NCBI GenBank assembly: GCA_026419655.1
Contig: JANZZA010000274.1
Span: forward strand, 1 to 34,890
Length of the DNA stretch: 34,890 nucleotides
Direction: 5' to 3'
From: Armatimonadota bacterium
GTDB lineage: Bacteria > Armatimonadota > Zipacnadia > Zipacnadales > FEN-943
Shown here: piece after piece, positions 7,958-17,101 of the stretch
Layout: each line of letters opens with the position of its first letter
How positions within the stretch are numbered: position 1 is the first letter of the stretch
Program-made: the position numbers and the translations under genes
The notes under the pieces: model-generated
The model's database searches: none
Told to the model about the DNA's origin: nothing
What the model saw: only the letters and a program-made list of their open reading frames with translations

Positions 7958-10900
7958 CTACTCGCCAGCAGTGGGCTCAAAGGTCAGTGACGGCAGTTGG
8001 GCTTCGGCGGCTTCCCCCGCGGCCCGACGGTGCATGAACTCTCGCGCCTGATGCATGAAGGCTTCCATGCGGGTAGCTGCGGTGGCCTGCTCCAGGCCGT
8101 CGTAGACCATGTTGAGGAATGGAATGCCGCCGAAATCCTGCCGCACATATTTTAGAATGGCGTGTGAGATTGTGCCGGGCATGCAGGTGAAGGGCATGAC
8201 AGCGATGATGCCTGACAGGCCCTTGCGGGCGAAATCCACGGCTTTGCCGACGGTCATTATGGCCTCGCCTTCGAAGGTGTGGTGCACGTAGGGCGCAGCA
8301 TACCAGAGAACCATGTCTGTAGGCGGCTCGTGAGCGTTCCGCAAGAAGCCGTCGAAGACCTCCACCAAAGCATGTTCGTCGTGCTTCATGACCTTATCGG
8401 TGAGCTTGTTTTTGATGACCAGGCCCCACTGCCGGCGCTGCCGCGCCCTCATGTCGCGCCGGAAGTTGCGATACAGGAACCATTCATACACCGGCGCCAT
8501 CCACACTTCGCCGCCCAGTGCCTCGACCTGGCCAATAACGTTCTGGTTGGAGAAGCGATTGGCCCGCACGTAGAACTCGCCAACGAGGCCAATGATTGGC
8601 TTGGGCACAGAGCGGTCTACAGGCACAGCCTCGAAGCGGCGTCGGGCGCTCTCGAGGGCGGCGGCGATGTCGTCGAGTTTTCCGCCCTGCCGTATGGCTT
8701 CGCAAACTTCGTCGAGGGACTCCCAATAGGCCTGATTTGCCATTCCGGGAACTGTTTCGTATGGGCGCGTTTCCAGAAGAGCTTTCTCCACAAGGTCAGC
8801 CGCCACCACGCCGCGCCAGCCCAGATGGATAAACTTGCGGCCCACAATGCCCAGGTCGTTATAAAAGCTGGCCGCCTGATTGGGTGCGTAGATGGGCACG
8901 TCCTCGTAGCCAAGCTCATCGAGCACCAGTCGCTGGAGGGCATTGTATTGGCCGAAGCGGCACGGCCCACCAGAGCCGCCCATGAAGAAGGCGTACCGGT
9001 CGCGGTCGAAGTCGGGCTGCTTGACGCGCTTGACCATGTCGCCGGTAGTGACGATGGCCGGGAAACATTCCTTGCCCGTGGTATAGCGGCGGCCCCAGTA
9101 GAGGGTCTCCTCGTCTGGTTCTGGCAGCACCTCGGCGTTCATGCCGCACGCCTGGAAAGCAGCCGCCAGAGCATAGGCGTGGCCGCTCATATTCGGGATT
9201 AATACCGTCCGCTGCATACCGCGCTCGATGGTGAGGCGCCGAAACACCTTCTGGCCTCCGAACTTGCGCCCGTGGACTTGTTCAATCGAATCCAAGAAGG
9301 CCTCGCAGCGGGTGATCATGCCGGCGTCGGCCGAGTGCTCATCAATCTCGATTATAAGCGTTGGCTTTTCGCCGAGGCGCTCCTGGAAGAATCTTTGCAG
9401 GAAGCTATCGGGGCCGCACCCGAAGTTTGTCAGATAGAGGGGGTACAGGCGGGGGTCGTCGGCCACAATCTCAGCCGCCGCCAGTATCCTCTGACCATAC
9501 CGCCAGTACATATTGAACCAGTCCCCACGCAAGCGCACCTTCGCGAGCGGCAGGCAGTCCAGAGGAATGGCCAGCACACCCATATCGCGCAGCTTCTGAG
9601 GGATTTCCAGGTTGGCGCCGGGGTCGCACGCATTATAAGCACGGCCCACGATGACGATGGCAAACTTGTCCTCAGGGAGGCTTTCGAGGATTTCCTGGCC
9701 CCGCCGCCGCATGGTTTGCTCAAATTCCCGCTGCGCCTGCAGGGCTTTATCCACTGCTGCCCGGAGCTGGCGCATCGAGGCGCCAAGCGCCTGGGCTGTA
9801 TCTGAAAGCGCTTCTACTAGATGGTCTGGCCCGTAGTCGAAGTAAAGCACAGGCGTCAGCACTTGCACGCCGCGCTCCGTGAAGCCTACTGCAGACCGCA
9901 GCCAGTACGGTGAGCTTTGCACATAGGGACAAACAAAGCTGTCAGTCATTCCGGGGTCGGCTTTCGGCAAATTTACTACGCTGGGCAGGAACAGGTAATC
10001 AATCTCCTGGTCTAGCAGCCACAGTACATGGCCGAGGAAAACTTTGCACGGGAAACACCATTCCGCAGTGGACTGCTCGACGCCGTCGTGGATGATGGCT
10101 TTGTTGGTCGGCGGCGAGAGCACCACGCGGCAGCCCAGCTCGTTGAAGAAGGTGTGCCAGAAGGGATAGAGGTCGAAGAACAGGTGCCCGCGGGGCAGGC
10201 CTATGCGCGGAGCATCGTCGGGCAGGTCCTGCTGAGCAGTGTAGGACTTCAGCAGCGCGCGCTCGCGCTCCCGGAACAGGTCCGGAAGGTCGGGGCGCTT
10301 GCGGGCTGTGCGCTCGACATCGTACTTTTCACAGCGGCTTCCGTAATGTAAGGGCTTCTCGCCCTCGATCTTCACGACCTTGATTTCGCAGCGGTTGGCA
10401 CAGTCCTGGCACTCGAAGGTTTCAATAGCATAGGGGCGGCGAGACAGGTCAAAGCCCTTGAACTTTGACGGCTGGCCGTGGTCGTTTTCGAGGGCAATGA
10501 CGGCGCAGCCGATGGCACCGGTAACCTCATTGTGGGCTGGCACGGTGATGGGCTTGCCGGTTACCTGCTCGAAGGCCGCCACGACGGCCCGGTTGAGGGC
10601 CGTCCCGCCCTGGAAGAAGATATGCTCCCCGACGCGCTTGCGGCCCACGACGCGGTTGAGATAGTTGTAGACAATGGAGTACGCTAGGCCGGCCACCAGG
10701 TCTTCCACAGGCGCCCCGGCTTGCTGCTGGCGTGTCAGCTCTGTCTCCATGAAGACCGTGCACCGCTCGCCCAGGTCCGCGGGAGTCTTTGAACGGAAGG
10801 CCAGTTCGGCAAACTCGCCCTTTATTGAGATGCCCAGCCGCTCGGCCTGCTCTTCTAAGAAGGACCCCGTGCCGGCGGCGCAGACCTTGTTCATCTCAAA

Positions 10901-12217
10901 GTCCACCACATGACCGTGGTCGAGGGAAATGAATTTACTGTCCTGGCCGCCAATCTCGAAGATGGTGTCTACTTGCGGGGAGACTTCCAGGGCCCCGCGA
11001 GCTTGGGCCGTAATCTCGTTCTTGACCACGTCGGCGCCGACGAAATCCGCGATCAGGTACCGCCCGGAGCCTGTTGTGCAGACGCCACGAATCTCCACCA
11101 GGTCGCCTATTTCGGCTCCAATTTCTTCCAGGCCTTGCCTGACGGCCTCAATCGGCTGGCCGGCGGTCATCAAGTAACGCTTGGCGAGAACACGCCGGTG
11201 TTGGTCAATGACTACCAGGTTGGTGCTTATGGAGCCTACGTCAATGCCCAGATACGCCGGCACGCGCTCACCTGGCGGCGGAGATGGGCGATGGACCTGG
11301 CCCTCCATGATGACCGACCGGCGTAGCTCAAGGGGCGGGAGATTCTTAGCCGGCCGTTGGGCGACGTACTGTCTCAGTTCTTCGAGTCTGCTCCAATCGG
11401 GTGCCGAAAGACTCCCGGCAGCACGGGCGTGCAGCACCGCTCCAATAGCGCCCATCGAGGCGAAGTGACGCGGGATGATAAAGTTATCCTCGTCCAGTTC
11501 AAGCACGTCGCGCAGGGCCTTGACTATCCCTGGATTGGCCGCGACGCCGCCTTGGAAGGATACGGGCGGCTCCAGGGGTGCGGATGACCCGACGGTGCTT
11601 TTGAAGTTTCGCGCCAGCGCATAGCACAGGCCCGCCACGATGTCGTGAGTGGGGGTGGCTTCCTGCTGCAGGTGTATCATGTCGCTCTTGGCAAAGACTG
11701 AGCAGCGGCCTGCCACCCGCGGCGGATGCTCGCTTTTCAGGGCGAGCTGGCCGAACTCCTCGATGGTCAGGCCCAGCCGGGAGGCCTGCTGGTCAAGGAA
11801 GGACCCGGTCCCGGCGGCGCACATGGCGTTCATGGCGAAGTCACCGATTTCAACGCCGCCGTCCGTCTCTCTGTGCAGAAAGATGAGCTTGGAATCCTCT
11901 CCGCCTATTTCTATTATTGTGCGGACCTCAGGGTAGAGGGAGCCGGTGGCGGTCGTCTGTGCCACCACTTCATTTACGAAGGCGCCGCCGAGGATGCTGG
12001 CGACGACTTTTCCGCCGGCGCCGGTGGCGGCCAGGCCCGTGATGGCCTCCTCGCCGTAGCGCTCCAGAAGGCTGCGAAGAGCCTCGGCGGCCACGCGCAT
12101 GGGCTGGCCGTGGTGGCGCAGGTAGTGCTCTTCAACCACCCGGCCTTCTTCGTCTATAAGCACGACGTTGACGCTCACCGATCCAACGTCAACGCCCGCA
12201 TGATACTCTCGCGACAT
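7958..12217 (-). CDS. Giant acyl-CoA dehydratase activase-related protein (BcrAD/BadFG x2, DUF2229)
   Basis: At 1419 residues this is a multi-module relative of HgdC/BcrAD/BadFG activators, which use ATP and a [4Fe-4S] cluster to push low-potential electrons into 2-hydroxyacyl-CoA dehydratases. Two tandem ASKHA ATPase modules are visible: residues 5-265 (GVDVGSVSVN) and 320-575 (GIDVGSISTN). Each keeps the two cluster cysteines: C133 (MCAAGTGSFLD) and C172, then C446 (VCAAGTGSFLE) and C486. A four-Cys linker follows (C603, C606, C610, C629). The C-terminal half contains DUF2229, from about residue 670, and shows two similar cysteine sets: C721/C724, C763, C934; then C1051, C1086, C1345. These recall the dehydratase (HgdB-like) cluster sites. 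The ATG has GGAG at 5-nt spacing. No separate dehydratase subunit is in the window. The physiological substrate is unknown. Confidence 0.9.
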   Translation of the reverse strand: MSREYHAGVDVGSVSVNVVLIDEEGRVVEEHYLRHHGQPMRVAAEALRSLLERYGEEAITGLAATGAGGKVVASILGGAFVNEVVAQTTATGSLYPEVRTIIEIGGEDSKLIFLHRETDGGVEIGDFAMNAMCAAGTGSFLDQQASRLGLTIEEFGQLALKSEHPPRVAGRCSVFAKSDMIHLQQEATPTHDIVAGLCYALARNFKSTVGSSAPLEPPVSFQGGVAANPGIVKALRDVLELDEDNFIIPRHFASMGAIGAVLHARAAGSLSAPDWSRLEELRQYVAQRPAKNLPPLELRRSVIMEGQVHRPSPPPGERVPAYLGIDVGSISTNLVVIDQHRRVLAKRYLMTAGQPIEAVRQGLEEIGAEIGDLVEIRGVCTTGSGRYLIADFVGADVVKNEITAQARGALEVSPQVDTIFEIGGQDSKFISLDHGHVVDFEMNKVCAAGTGSFLEEQAERLGISIKGEFAELAFRSKTPADLGERCTVFMETELTRQQQAGAPVEDLVAGLAYSIVYNYLNRVVGRKRVGEHIFFQGGTALNRAVVAAFEQVTGKPITVPAHNEVTGAIGCAVIALENDHGQPSKFKGFDLSRRPYAIETFECQDCANRCEIKVVKIEGEKPLHYGSRCEKYDVERTARKRPDLPDLFRERERALLKSYTAQQDLPDDAPRIGLPRGHLFFDLYPFWHTFFNELGCRVVLSPPTNKAIIHDGVEQSTAEWCFPCKVFLGHVLWLLDQEIDYLFLPSVVNLPKADPGMTDSFVCPYVQSSPYWLRSAVGFTERGVQVLTPVLYFDYGPDHLVEALSDTAQALGASMRQLRAAVDKALQAQREFEQTMRRRGQEILESLPEDKFAIVIVGRAYNACDPGANLEIPQKLRDMGVLAIPLDCLPLAKVRLRGDWFNMYWRYGQRILAAAEIVADDPRLYPLYLTNFGCGPDSFLQRFFQERLGEKPTLIIEIDEHSADAGMITRCEAFLDSIEQVHGRKFGGQKVFRRLTIERGMQRTVLIPNMSGHAYALAAAFQACGMNAEVLPEPDEETLYWGRRYTTGKECFPAIVTTGDMVKRVKQPDFDRDRYAFFMGGSGGPCRFGQYNALQRLVLDELGYEDVPIYAPNQAASFYNDLGIVGRKFIHLGWRGVVAADLVEKALLETRPYETVPGMANQAYWESLDEVCEAIRQGGKLDDIAAALESARRRFEAVPVDRSVPKPIIGLVGEFYVRANRFSNQNVIGQVEALGGEVWMAPVYEWFLYRNFRRDMRARQRRQWGLVIKNKLTDKVMKHDEHALVEVFDGFLRNAHEPPTDMVLWYAAPYVHHTFEGEAIMTVGKAVDFARKGLSGIIAVMPFTCMPGTISHAILKYVRQDFGGIPFLNMVYDGLEQATAATRMEAFMHQAREFMHRRAAGEAAEAQLPSLTFEPTAGE

Positions 12218-12550
12218 ACTGACTCCGCCCTTCCGGGGGCAAAATATGCACAGGGATTATATTGTCCGTGCCTATTTTCGGCAAACGGCGGGCTGACTGG
12301 CACTGGGCACCGCCCCGTTAGCGCGTCTAGGTAACGCGACCGGCCAGAAGCACGGCTGGGGCCGGCGGCCTGAAAAGGGGCAGCAAGACAGTACGGCTGG
12401 AGGCGGTCTTCAAGGTGTTTCCCCACGAAGAGGTGTTTAGCAGCCCCTTGCCTGCAAACGGTCCGCCTGCGTGGTTTCCCTCTCTAAAGGTTTCAGCTTG
12501 GCGCAGGGGAAACAAACAACTGCCGCTTATGTATCTTTCCAGGAGGTGTG
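12218..12550. other. Divergent intergenic region between activase and DUF4091 glycosidase
   Basis: This 333-bp region separates two divergent genes. The left part holds the activase promoter. Near the right gene there is an inverted repeat (GTTTCCC at 12474-12480 and GGGAAAC at 12507-12513, with 26 bp between) ahead of a strong ribosome site AGGAGG at 12541-12546. I did not find a clear -10/-35 pair for the plus-strand gene. No gene is apparent in the middle. Confidence 0.5.
12256..12284 (-). promoter_or_regulatory. Sigma70-type promoter of the activase-MBL operon
   Basis: Reading the minus strand, TTGCCG (12279-12284) and a perfect TATAAT (12256-12261) are separated by exactly 17 bp. The start codon of the activase is 38 nt beyond the -10 box, giving a leader of about 30 nt that includes the GGAG ribosome site. 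Position, spacing and strand all agree, so this is the most convincing promoter in the window. Confidence 0.7.
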
Positions 12551-15500
12551 ATGAAGTTGGCGCTGAGGGTCGTGTCTGTTGTTTTCCTATCTTGCGTGAC
12601 CGCTGCCCACGGGCAGAACTCTCAAGGGGTTGAGATAGGCGGCGTGGTATACGAATACGTGGACCCTGGGGAGCCTTTCACTGAGGCGCCACGGCCCGCC
12701 CAGCCGTGGGCGTCGCCGGTGCCAAACCAAGCCGAAAACGAGGCCGGAATGATCCCCTTCGTCACGCCCGACCCTGGTGATTACAGGCCCTATCGCCGCC
12801 CCAAACCTGAGGAGCGTGTGGAAAGCCTCAGTGCCTTCCTCACGCCGGGCGAAGACGAACCACTATGGGTCGGTGTATGGGCGCTGGCTGACCTGGAAGG
12901 CCTGCGCGCAGAAGTGAGCCTGCCCAATGCGCCCCTTTCCGTAGACATTCGTCATCTTCACTGCTGGCCCCAGCGCACCGGCTGGCGCAGCCGCCAGTTC
13001 TATATCACTCCCGAGCTAATCCTGCCTTGCTCGGACGGTCGCAAGGTAGTCCCCGGGCGTCGCGGCGTGCTTGAGGAACGTCCCTTTGACGTGAAGGCCG
13101 GCGAGACGGCGGCCTTCTGGTTCACCCTCACCGCCCGCGACGACGCGCGACCGGGCGCATATAAGGGCACGGTGACCATTGCTACTGCTGGACGCCGGCA
13201 GTTGACTTTACCTCTCACGGTAGAGGTGCTTCCCTTTCGTCTGCAGCGTCCAGCCGACCGCTACTGGCTGCTCTACGCTGACGTGGCCCGCTGGCAACTG
13301 GGCAACCTTACCGATGAGCAAATTCTGTCAGAGTTGCGTGACTTCGCCCGCCATGGCATGACTGGCCTGGTTGAGGTGCCCCTCGGCAAGCCTGATTTGT
13401 CCGGCCTGAAGGAAGGCCGCGTGCAGTTTGACGCAGCTCCCTACAGGCGCCTGGCTGAGCTTTGCCAGCGCGCTGGCCTGCCCGGCCCGCACGTCTGCTC
13501 TTACGGCATCGCCTATCAGGTCATGGAGGCTCTTGGCATCCAGGCCGACCTGATGAAGGACCAGTGGCCGGAAGAAGTCAAAAAGGGTGTCTCAGCCGTT
13601 GCCAGGGCCGCCGTCGAGGCCACTGCCGGCCTGCCGCGCTGGTATTTTTACGGCTGGGACGAGCCAAGCGGTGACAATACTTATGCCGTTCAGGACTACC
13701 AGGCCTGGCATGACGGCGGCGCCCTCACCTATGCTACCTTCTACATGCTAGGTTTTCTGGAAAAGGCCAAGGACTACCTAACAGCACCGTGTTTCGGAGT
13801 TGGCCTGGTCAGCGGCGAAGATTCAGCCCGTGCAGCCCGCGAAGCTTGCGAAAAGACCGGTGCCGAGTTTTGGTGGTACGGCACCGGCTCCTACGTCAAT
13901 CCTTATCCGCAGGAAAGCGGCCTTTTCTACAACCGCTACGGAGCCGGCTTTCTCTTTTGGAAAACCGGGGCCAAAGCCCAGGTCTCCTGGACCTTCTGTC
14001 GGCCGCACGAAGACGTCTTCAATGACTTCGACGGCTCCCCGCACAACGCCGCAGAGCCAAAAGAACAGGTTACGGCCTATCCGCATCTCCTCCGGCCCGA
14101 CGACTGGAGCACGTATCAGGGCGCTATTCCGACGATTGCCTGGGAAGCTTTGCGCGAAGGCTGGGACGACTACCGTTATCTATACACTCTGACGCAGGTC
14201 ATAGCCCAGGCGCGGGCCAGTCGGGATAGGGCAGCCCGGCGTGCTGCTCGCCAGGCCCAGGAGCGCCTCGATGCCCTGGTAGAAGCAATCCCCTGGGCCA
14301 ATCCAATGCTGCCGGCGGCCTTTCCAACCGACGTGATGCAGAAAGCGCGGCGTGCCGTAGCCGACGAGATACTTGCCCTGCAGGATCTGCTATCCGGCCG
14401 GCGCGAGCGCACCACAGCAGCGCCAGAGGCGCGCGTAAGACTGACCGTGCGCACTCTGGCGGCAGGTGATGCCGTCCCTTTATCCCTGCCGGCGGCGGTG
14501 GTAGCGACCGCCTCGGGGCCACCCCGAGTGGACGGCGTTCTGGATGACGCCTGCTGGGAGCAAGCTCAGGCAGTCTCGGACTTTGTGGACCACGCCACCG
14601 GCAAGCCAGCCCCCATCGAAACGCTCGCACGAATCTGCCAGGACGATGATGCTTTGTACGTGGCCTTCGACTGCGCCGAGCCGCGCATGGACGCCCTTGT
14701 TGCCAGGCGCGGCGGCCGGGACGCCGACGGCGTCTGGCTGGAGGACAGCGTCGAATTTTTTCTTGCAGGCCCGACCCGGCGGCCCTATGCCCACGTGATA
14801 GTGAACGTTGAGGGTACCCTCTACGATGAAGTCGGCCAGGACTCATCCTGGAACGCGGACATCAAAGCAGCCGTCGGCCGGCGGCGGGATGGCTGGAGCG
14901 TGGAGATAGCTTTGCCCTGGAAGGACCTGGAAGCCGCGGGCATTAAACGGGCGCCTCTCATGACGGGGAATTTTTGCCGCAACCGCTTCGCTGGCCGGGA
15001 GACCAATGTAAACCCGCATAGCGCATGGTCTTTCCCCAACGGGTACTTCCATACTCGTGAGCGCTTTGGAATTCTCCAGCTTGCGCCCGGGCCGGTGGTA
15101 CTCTCGCGGGTGATGGTGCCGGGCTACTGGGGGCCGCAGGAGATGCAGGTGGTACTCAGCAATACCGACACTGCTGAGCGTCTGGCCTGGGTTCTCTTTG
15201 ACGGCCGGCGCCAGGCCAAAGCCCTCCCCCCACGAGCGGCAGGTGCCTTTTTCTTTCCGGTGAACCTGTCGCAGCCCGGACCAAAAACACTAACGTTCAC
15301 TTATGGCGCCGAGAGTCAGGCCCATCAGCGTGCGGAAGTCGTTGTCCCGGTTCCCCATCCTCTCTCTGTCGCCCAGTGGCCCTCCCTGGTCGAGGACGGC
15401 CACGAGGCGCTGGTGGTCGTGACGGTCGGTACCTCTCCGCAAGACCCCAGCTCATTCCGATTGCGGGTAACCGTCTCCGACCCGGCAGACCGTCACCAGT

Positions 15501-15649
15501 TGGAAATGGCGGCAAAGCCGGGCCGCCTGCGGCGAGTGGCCTTGTCTCTCCGCGGTCTCGCCACCATCCGCGCAGAGCTTCTTGATGCAGACGGAAAGGC
15601 CGTGGCGCTGCCCATCGAGCGCCGTGCGGTGGTACTGGGCGGGCTTTGA
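12551..15649 (+). CDS. Secreted DUF4091 glycosidase-like protein with C-terminal CBM9-like domain
   Basis: A 1032-residue exported protein. Residues 1-22 form a signal peptide ending near AAHGQ. A beta-rich N-terminal domain (to about 220) leads into a TIM-barrel-like catalytic region with WYFYGWDEPSGDN and FLFWKTG, closing with the DUF4091 signature (AIPTIAWEALREGWDDYRYL, around residue 540). A helical spacer follows, then a CBM9-like sugar-binding domain (VDGVLDDACWEQA to FHTRERFGILQL, about 658-855), then a C-terminal beta domain. DUF4091 proteins are glycoside-hydrolase-like; substrate specificity is not known. AGGAGG four bases before the ATG fixes the start; an adjacent upstream GTG is unlikely. 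It is transcribed alone, convergent with the UroD-like gene, and would act outside the cytoplasm on polysaccharide. Confidence 0.8.
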   Translation: MKLALRVVSVVFLSCVTAAHGQNSQGVEIGGVVYEYVDPGEPFTEAPRPAQPWASPVPNQAENEAGMIPFVTPDPGDYRPYRRPKPEERVESLSAFLTPGEDEPLWVGVWALADLEGLRAEVSLPNAPLSVDIRHLHCWPQRTGWRSRQFYITPELILPCSDGRKVVPGRRGVLEERPFDVKAGETAAFWFTLTARDDARPGAYKGTVTIATAGRRQLTLPLTVEVLPFRLQRPADRYWLLYADVARWQLGNLTDEQILSELRDFARHGMTGLVEVPLGKPDLSGLKEGRVQFDAAPYRRLAELCQRAGLPGPHVCSYGIAYQVMEALGIQADLMKDQWPEEVKKGVSAVARAAVEATAGLPRWYFYGWDEPSGDNTYAVQDYQAWHDGGALTYATFYMLGFLEKAKDYLTAPCFGVGLVSGEDSARAAREACEKTGAEFWWYGTGSYVNPYPQESGLFYNRYGAGFLFWKTGAKAQVSWTFCRPHEDVFNDFDGSPHNAAEPKEQVTAYPHLLRPDDWSTYQGAIPTIAWEALREGWDDYRYLYTLTQVIAQARASRDRAARRAARQAQERLDALVEAIPWANPMLPAAFPTDVMQKARRAVADEILALQDLLSGRRERTTAAPEARVRLTVRTLAAGDAVPLSLPAAVVATASGPPRVDGVLDDACWEQAQAVSDFVDHATGKPAPIETLARICQDDDALYVAFDCAEPRMDALVARRGGRDADGVWLEDSVEFFLAGPTRRPYAHVIVNVEGTLYDEVGQDSSWNADIKAAVGRRRDGWSVEIALPWKDLEAAGIKRAPLMTGNFCRNRFAGRETNVNPHSAWSFPNGYFHTRERFGILQLAPGPVVLSRVMVPGYWGPQEMQVVLSNTDTAERLAWVLFDGRRQAKALPPRAAGAFFFPVNLSQPGPKTLTFTYGAESQAHQRAEVVVPVPHPLSVAQWPSLVEDGHEALVVVTVGTSPQDPSSFRLRVTVSDPADRHQLEMAAKPGRLRRVALSLRGLATIRAELLDADGKAVALPIERRAVVLGGL

Positions 15650-15716
15650 CAGCTATTTCCAGGCTTGGCGCTCAGCCGGCCACCCGGCGAAAGGGCGTGT
15701 GGGGTGGAAACAACGT

Positions 15717-15776
15717 AGAAAGTTTGGGAGGGGGGCTGGGGGGGGCAACCCTTTTCAAAGGGTTCCCCCAGAAAAG
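15717..15776 (-). terminator. Hairpin element copy A, downstream of the UroD-like gene
   Basis: AACCCTTT (15747-15754) and AAAGGGTT (15757-15764) form a perfect 8-bp stem with a 2-nt loop, extended outward by GGGGG/CCCCC with one bulged base. On the minus strand the hairpin is followed by a C-rich spacer and then CCCAAACTTTCTA rather than a pure U-tract. It lies in the 188-bp gap between two convergent genes, about 60 nt past the UroD-like stop. The same arrangement recurs at 17011-17070 and 28482-28540, so it is a repeated element, probably a terminator. Confidence 0.6.
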
Positions 15777-15837
15777 AAGGCGCCTCTAAAGTCGGGTAGG
15801 TCTGCTCCCCAATCTTCGGCGTGGCCATCGCGGCATA

Positions 15838-16917
15838 TCAGCCGCCCGAAAAATTCAGGCCTTCATCCAGCATAGCTAGGAAGTTTTCCACCGGGACGTA
15901 GTTGGTGACGGAGTTTCCGGATCCCAGTAGATAGCCGCCTGCCGGTGCACACTCGTCCAATATGCCGCGCACGTACTCACGCAGGCGGTCCTCGGGCCAC
16001 CGCGCAAGCTTATCCACGTCCACGCCGCCGCAGATGGCTATCCTGTCGCCCCACCGCCGTTTGGCCTCGGTCACGGGCATTATCGCGTCCTCGAAGGAAT
16101 GCTTGGCGTCTATGGCGCAGTAGTCTATTAGCTCGTCCATTATCTCGGTCAGGTTTCCGCAGGAATGGAGAATATAGGGTTTGCCGTAGCGGTGGGCGGC
16201 GTCAGCCATGCGCTTGTGCCACGGCATGACGTGCTTCCGGATTATCCCCGGTGCGACCAGGGTTCCGTGTCGGTGGCCCATGTCATCGCCGATAATTATC
16301 GCGCCCACATATTCGAAACTCGCCATGGCTTCCACGGCGGCCAGCAAGATTTGTCCTATCCGCCGAATCAGCTCTGCCACGAGGTCTGGAGCGTCATAAA
16401 GCGCATAGGAAAAAGGCACGTAGCCCATCAGCCACATGGACCATTCCAGCACGCCGCCGTGGGTGGAGGCGCTGATTTTCATGCCGTCGGGGAGGTGATG
16501 CGCGGCGGCTTCCAGGGCGCGGAAATCAATCTGTTCAGGCTGCGGCCAGGGGTAGCGCTCCAGGTCTTCCCACGTACTTATTAGGCCCTCGGTTTCGGGC
16601 TGCCAGGAGCGCTGGCCGCGGCTGTAAACGGCCGTATCGTTGGCCGGGACGAAACGGCGGGCCAGGGGAATGTCGCAGCCCACCCGCACGTCGTCATAGC
16701 CCAGCGCCGCCAGGCATCGCACCCAGTTTCCCCAGTAAGCATCCAGGACATCATCTTCTGGCGTCCCCTGTGGCACCAGAGGCTCTTCAAGCACCGCTTC
16801 TACAATCTCGGGGTCGTGCTTTAGCTCGCAGAAGGGCACCTGGGCAGGCTTGCCGCGCCGCAGGGCCGTCAGGTAGCGGTCGAAGTCTGGTTCCCGGCGT
16901 ATCTTTAATGCTTTCAT
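15838..16917 (-). CDS. Uroporphyrinogen decarboxylase-like (MtaA/MtbA-type) protein
   Basis: A 359-residue TIM-barrel protein of the URO-D superfamily. It carries the HSCGN motif, near residue 253, which in MtaA/MtbA-type corrinoid methyltransferases provides zinc ligands, plus AICGGVDVDKLARWPED and GSGNSVTNYVP near the C-terminus. It lacks the N-terminal features of true HemE, and the carbohydrate-transport neighbourhood argues against heme synthesis. Many saccharolytic uncultured bacteria carry such genes beside sugar operons, but their reaction is unknown. I use the ATG at 16915-16917; an earlier in-frame start would be a TTG and adds 26 residues of unlikely sequence. The ribosome site is weak (GTGAG). 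It lies about 180 bp beyond the permease gene, separated by hairpin element B, so it may be a separate transcript. Confidence 0.8.
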   Translation of the reverse strand: MKALKIRREPDFDRYLTALRRGKPAQVPFCELKHDPEIVEAVLEEPLVPQGTPEDDVLDAYWGNWVRCLAALGYDDVRVGCDIPLARRFVPANDTAVYSRGQRSWQPETEGLISTWEDLERYPWPQPEQIDFRALEAAAHHLPDGMKISASTHGGVLEWSMWLMGYVPFSYALYDAPDLVAELIRRIGQILLAAVEAMASFEYVGAIIIGDDMGHRHGTLVAPGIIRKHVMPWHKRMADAAHRYGKPYILHSCGNLTEIMDELIDYCAIDAKHSFEDAIMPVTEAKRRWGDRIAICGGVDVDKLARWPEDRLREYVRGILDECAPAGGYLLGSGNSVTNYVPVENFLAMLDEGLNFSGG

Positions 16918-17010
16918 GCCGCTCACGACCGTGCCAGCAAAACTGCTTTTTGGATCACTGGCTGTAGAGTTACCTTCGCCCGGACCGTCATGCAAAACGG
17001 CCGGTCACGT

Positions 17011-17070
17011 CTTTTTCTGCGGGAAAGTCTTTGACAAGACCCCCAGAGCCCCGTTACCAAAACTTTCTAG
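17011..17070 (+). terminator. Hairpin element copy B, downstream of the permease operon
   Basis: A diverged copy of the element at 15717-15776, in the opposite orientation. GTCTT (17027-17031) and AAGAC (17036-17040) form the central stem, flanked by GGG and CCCCC, and followed by GCCCC and CCAAAACTTTCTA as in copy A. It begins 31 nt past the stop of the second permease gene. As an imperfect palindrome it could act in either direction. Alone it would be a weak call; homology to the other copies raises it. Confidence 0.45.
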
Positions 17071-17101
17071 ACTGTCGCGAGTTCGCCGCCCCGCCTGTGC
17101 G

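Noticed and set aside
646-12458. A shared CCCCTTGCCTGCAA string near 645 and 12446
   Set aside because: Fourteen identical bases only, with no similarity in the flanks; two occurrences do not make a repeat family.
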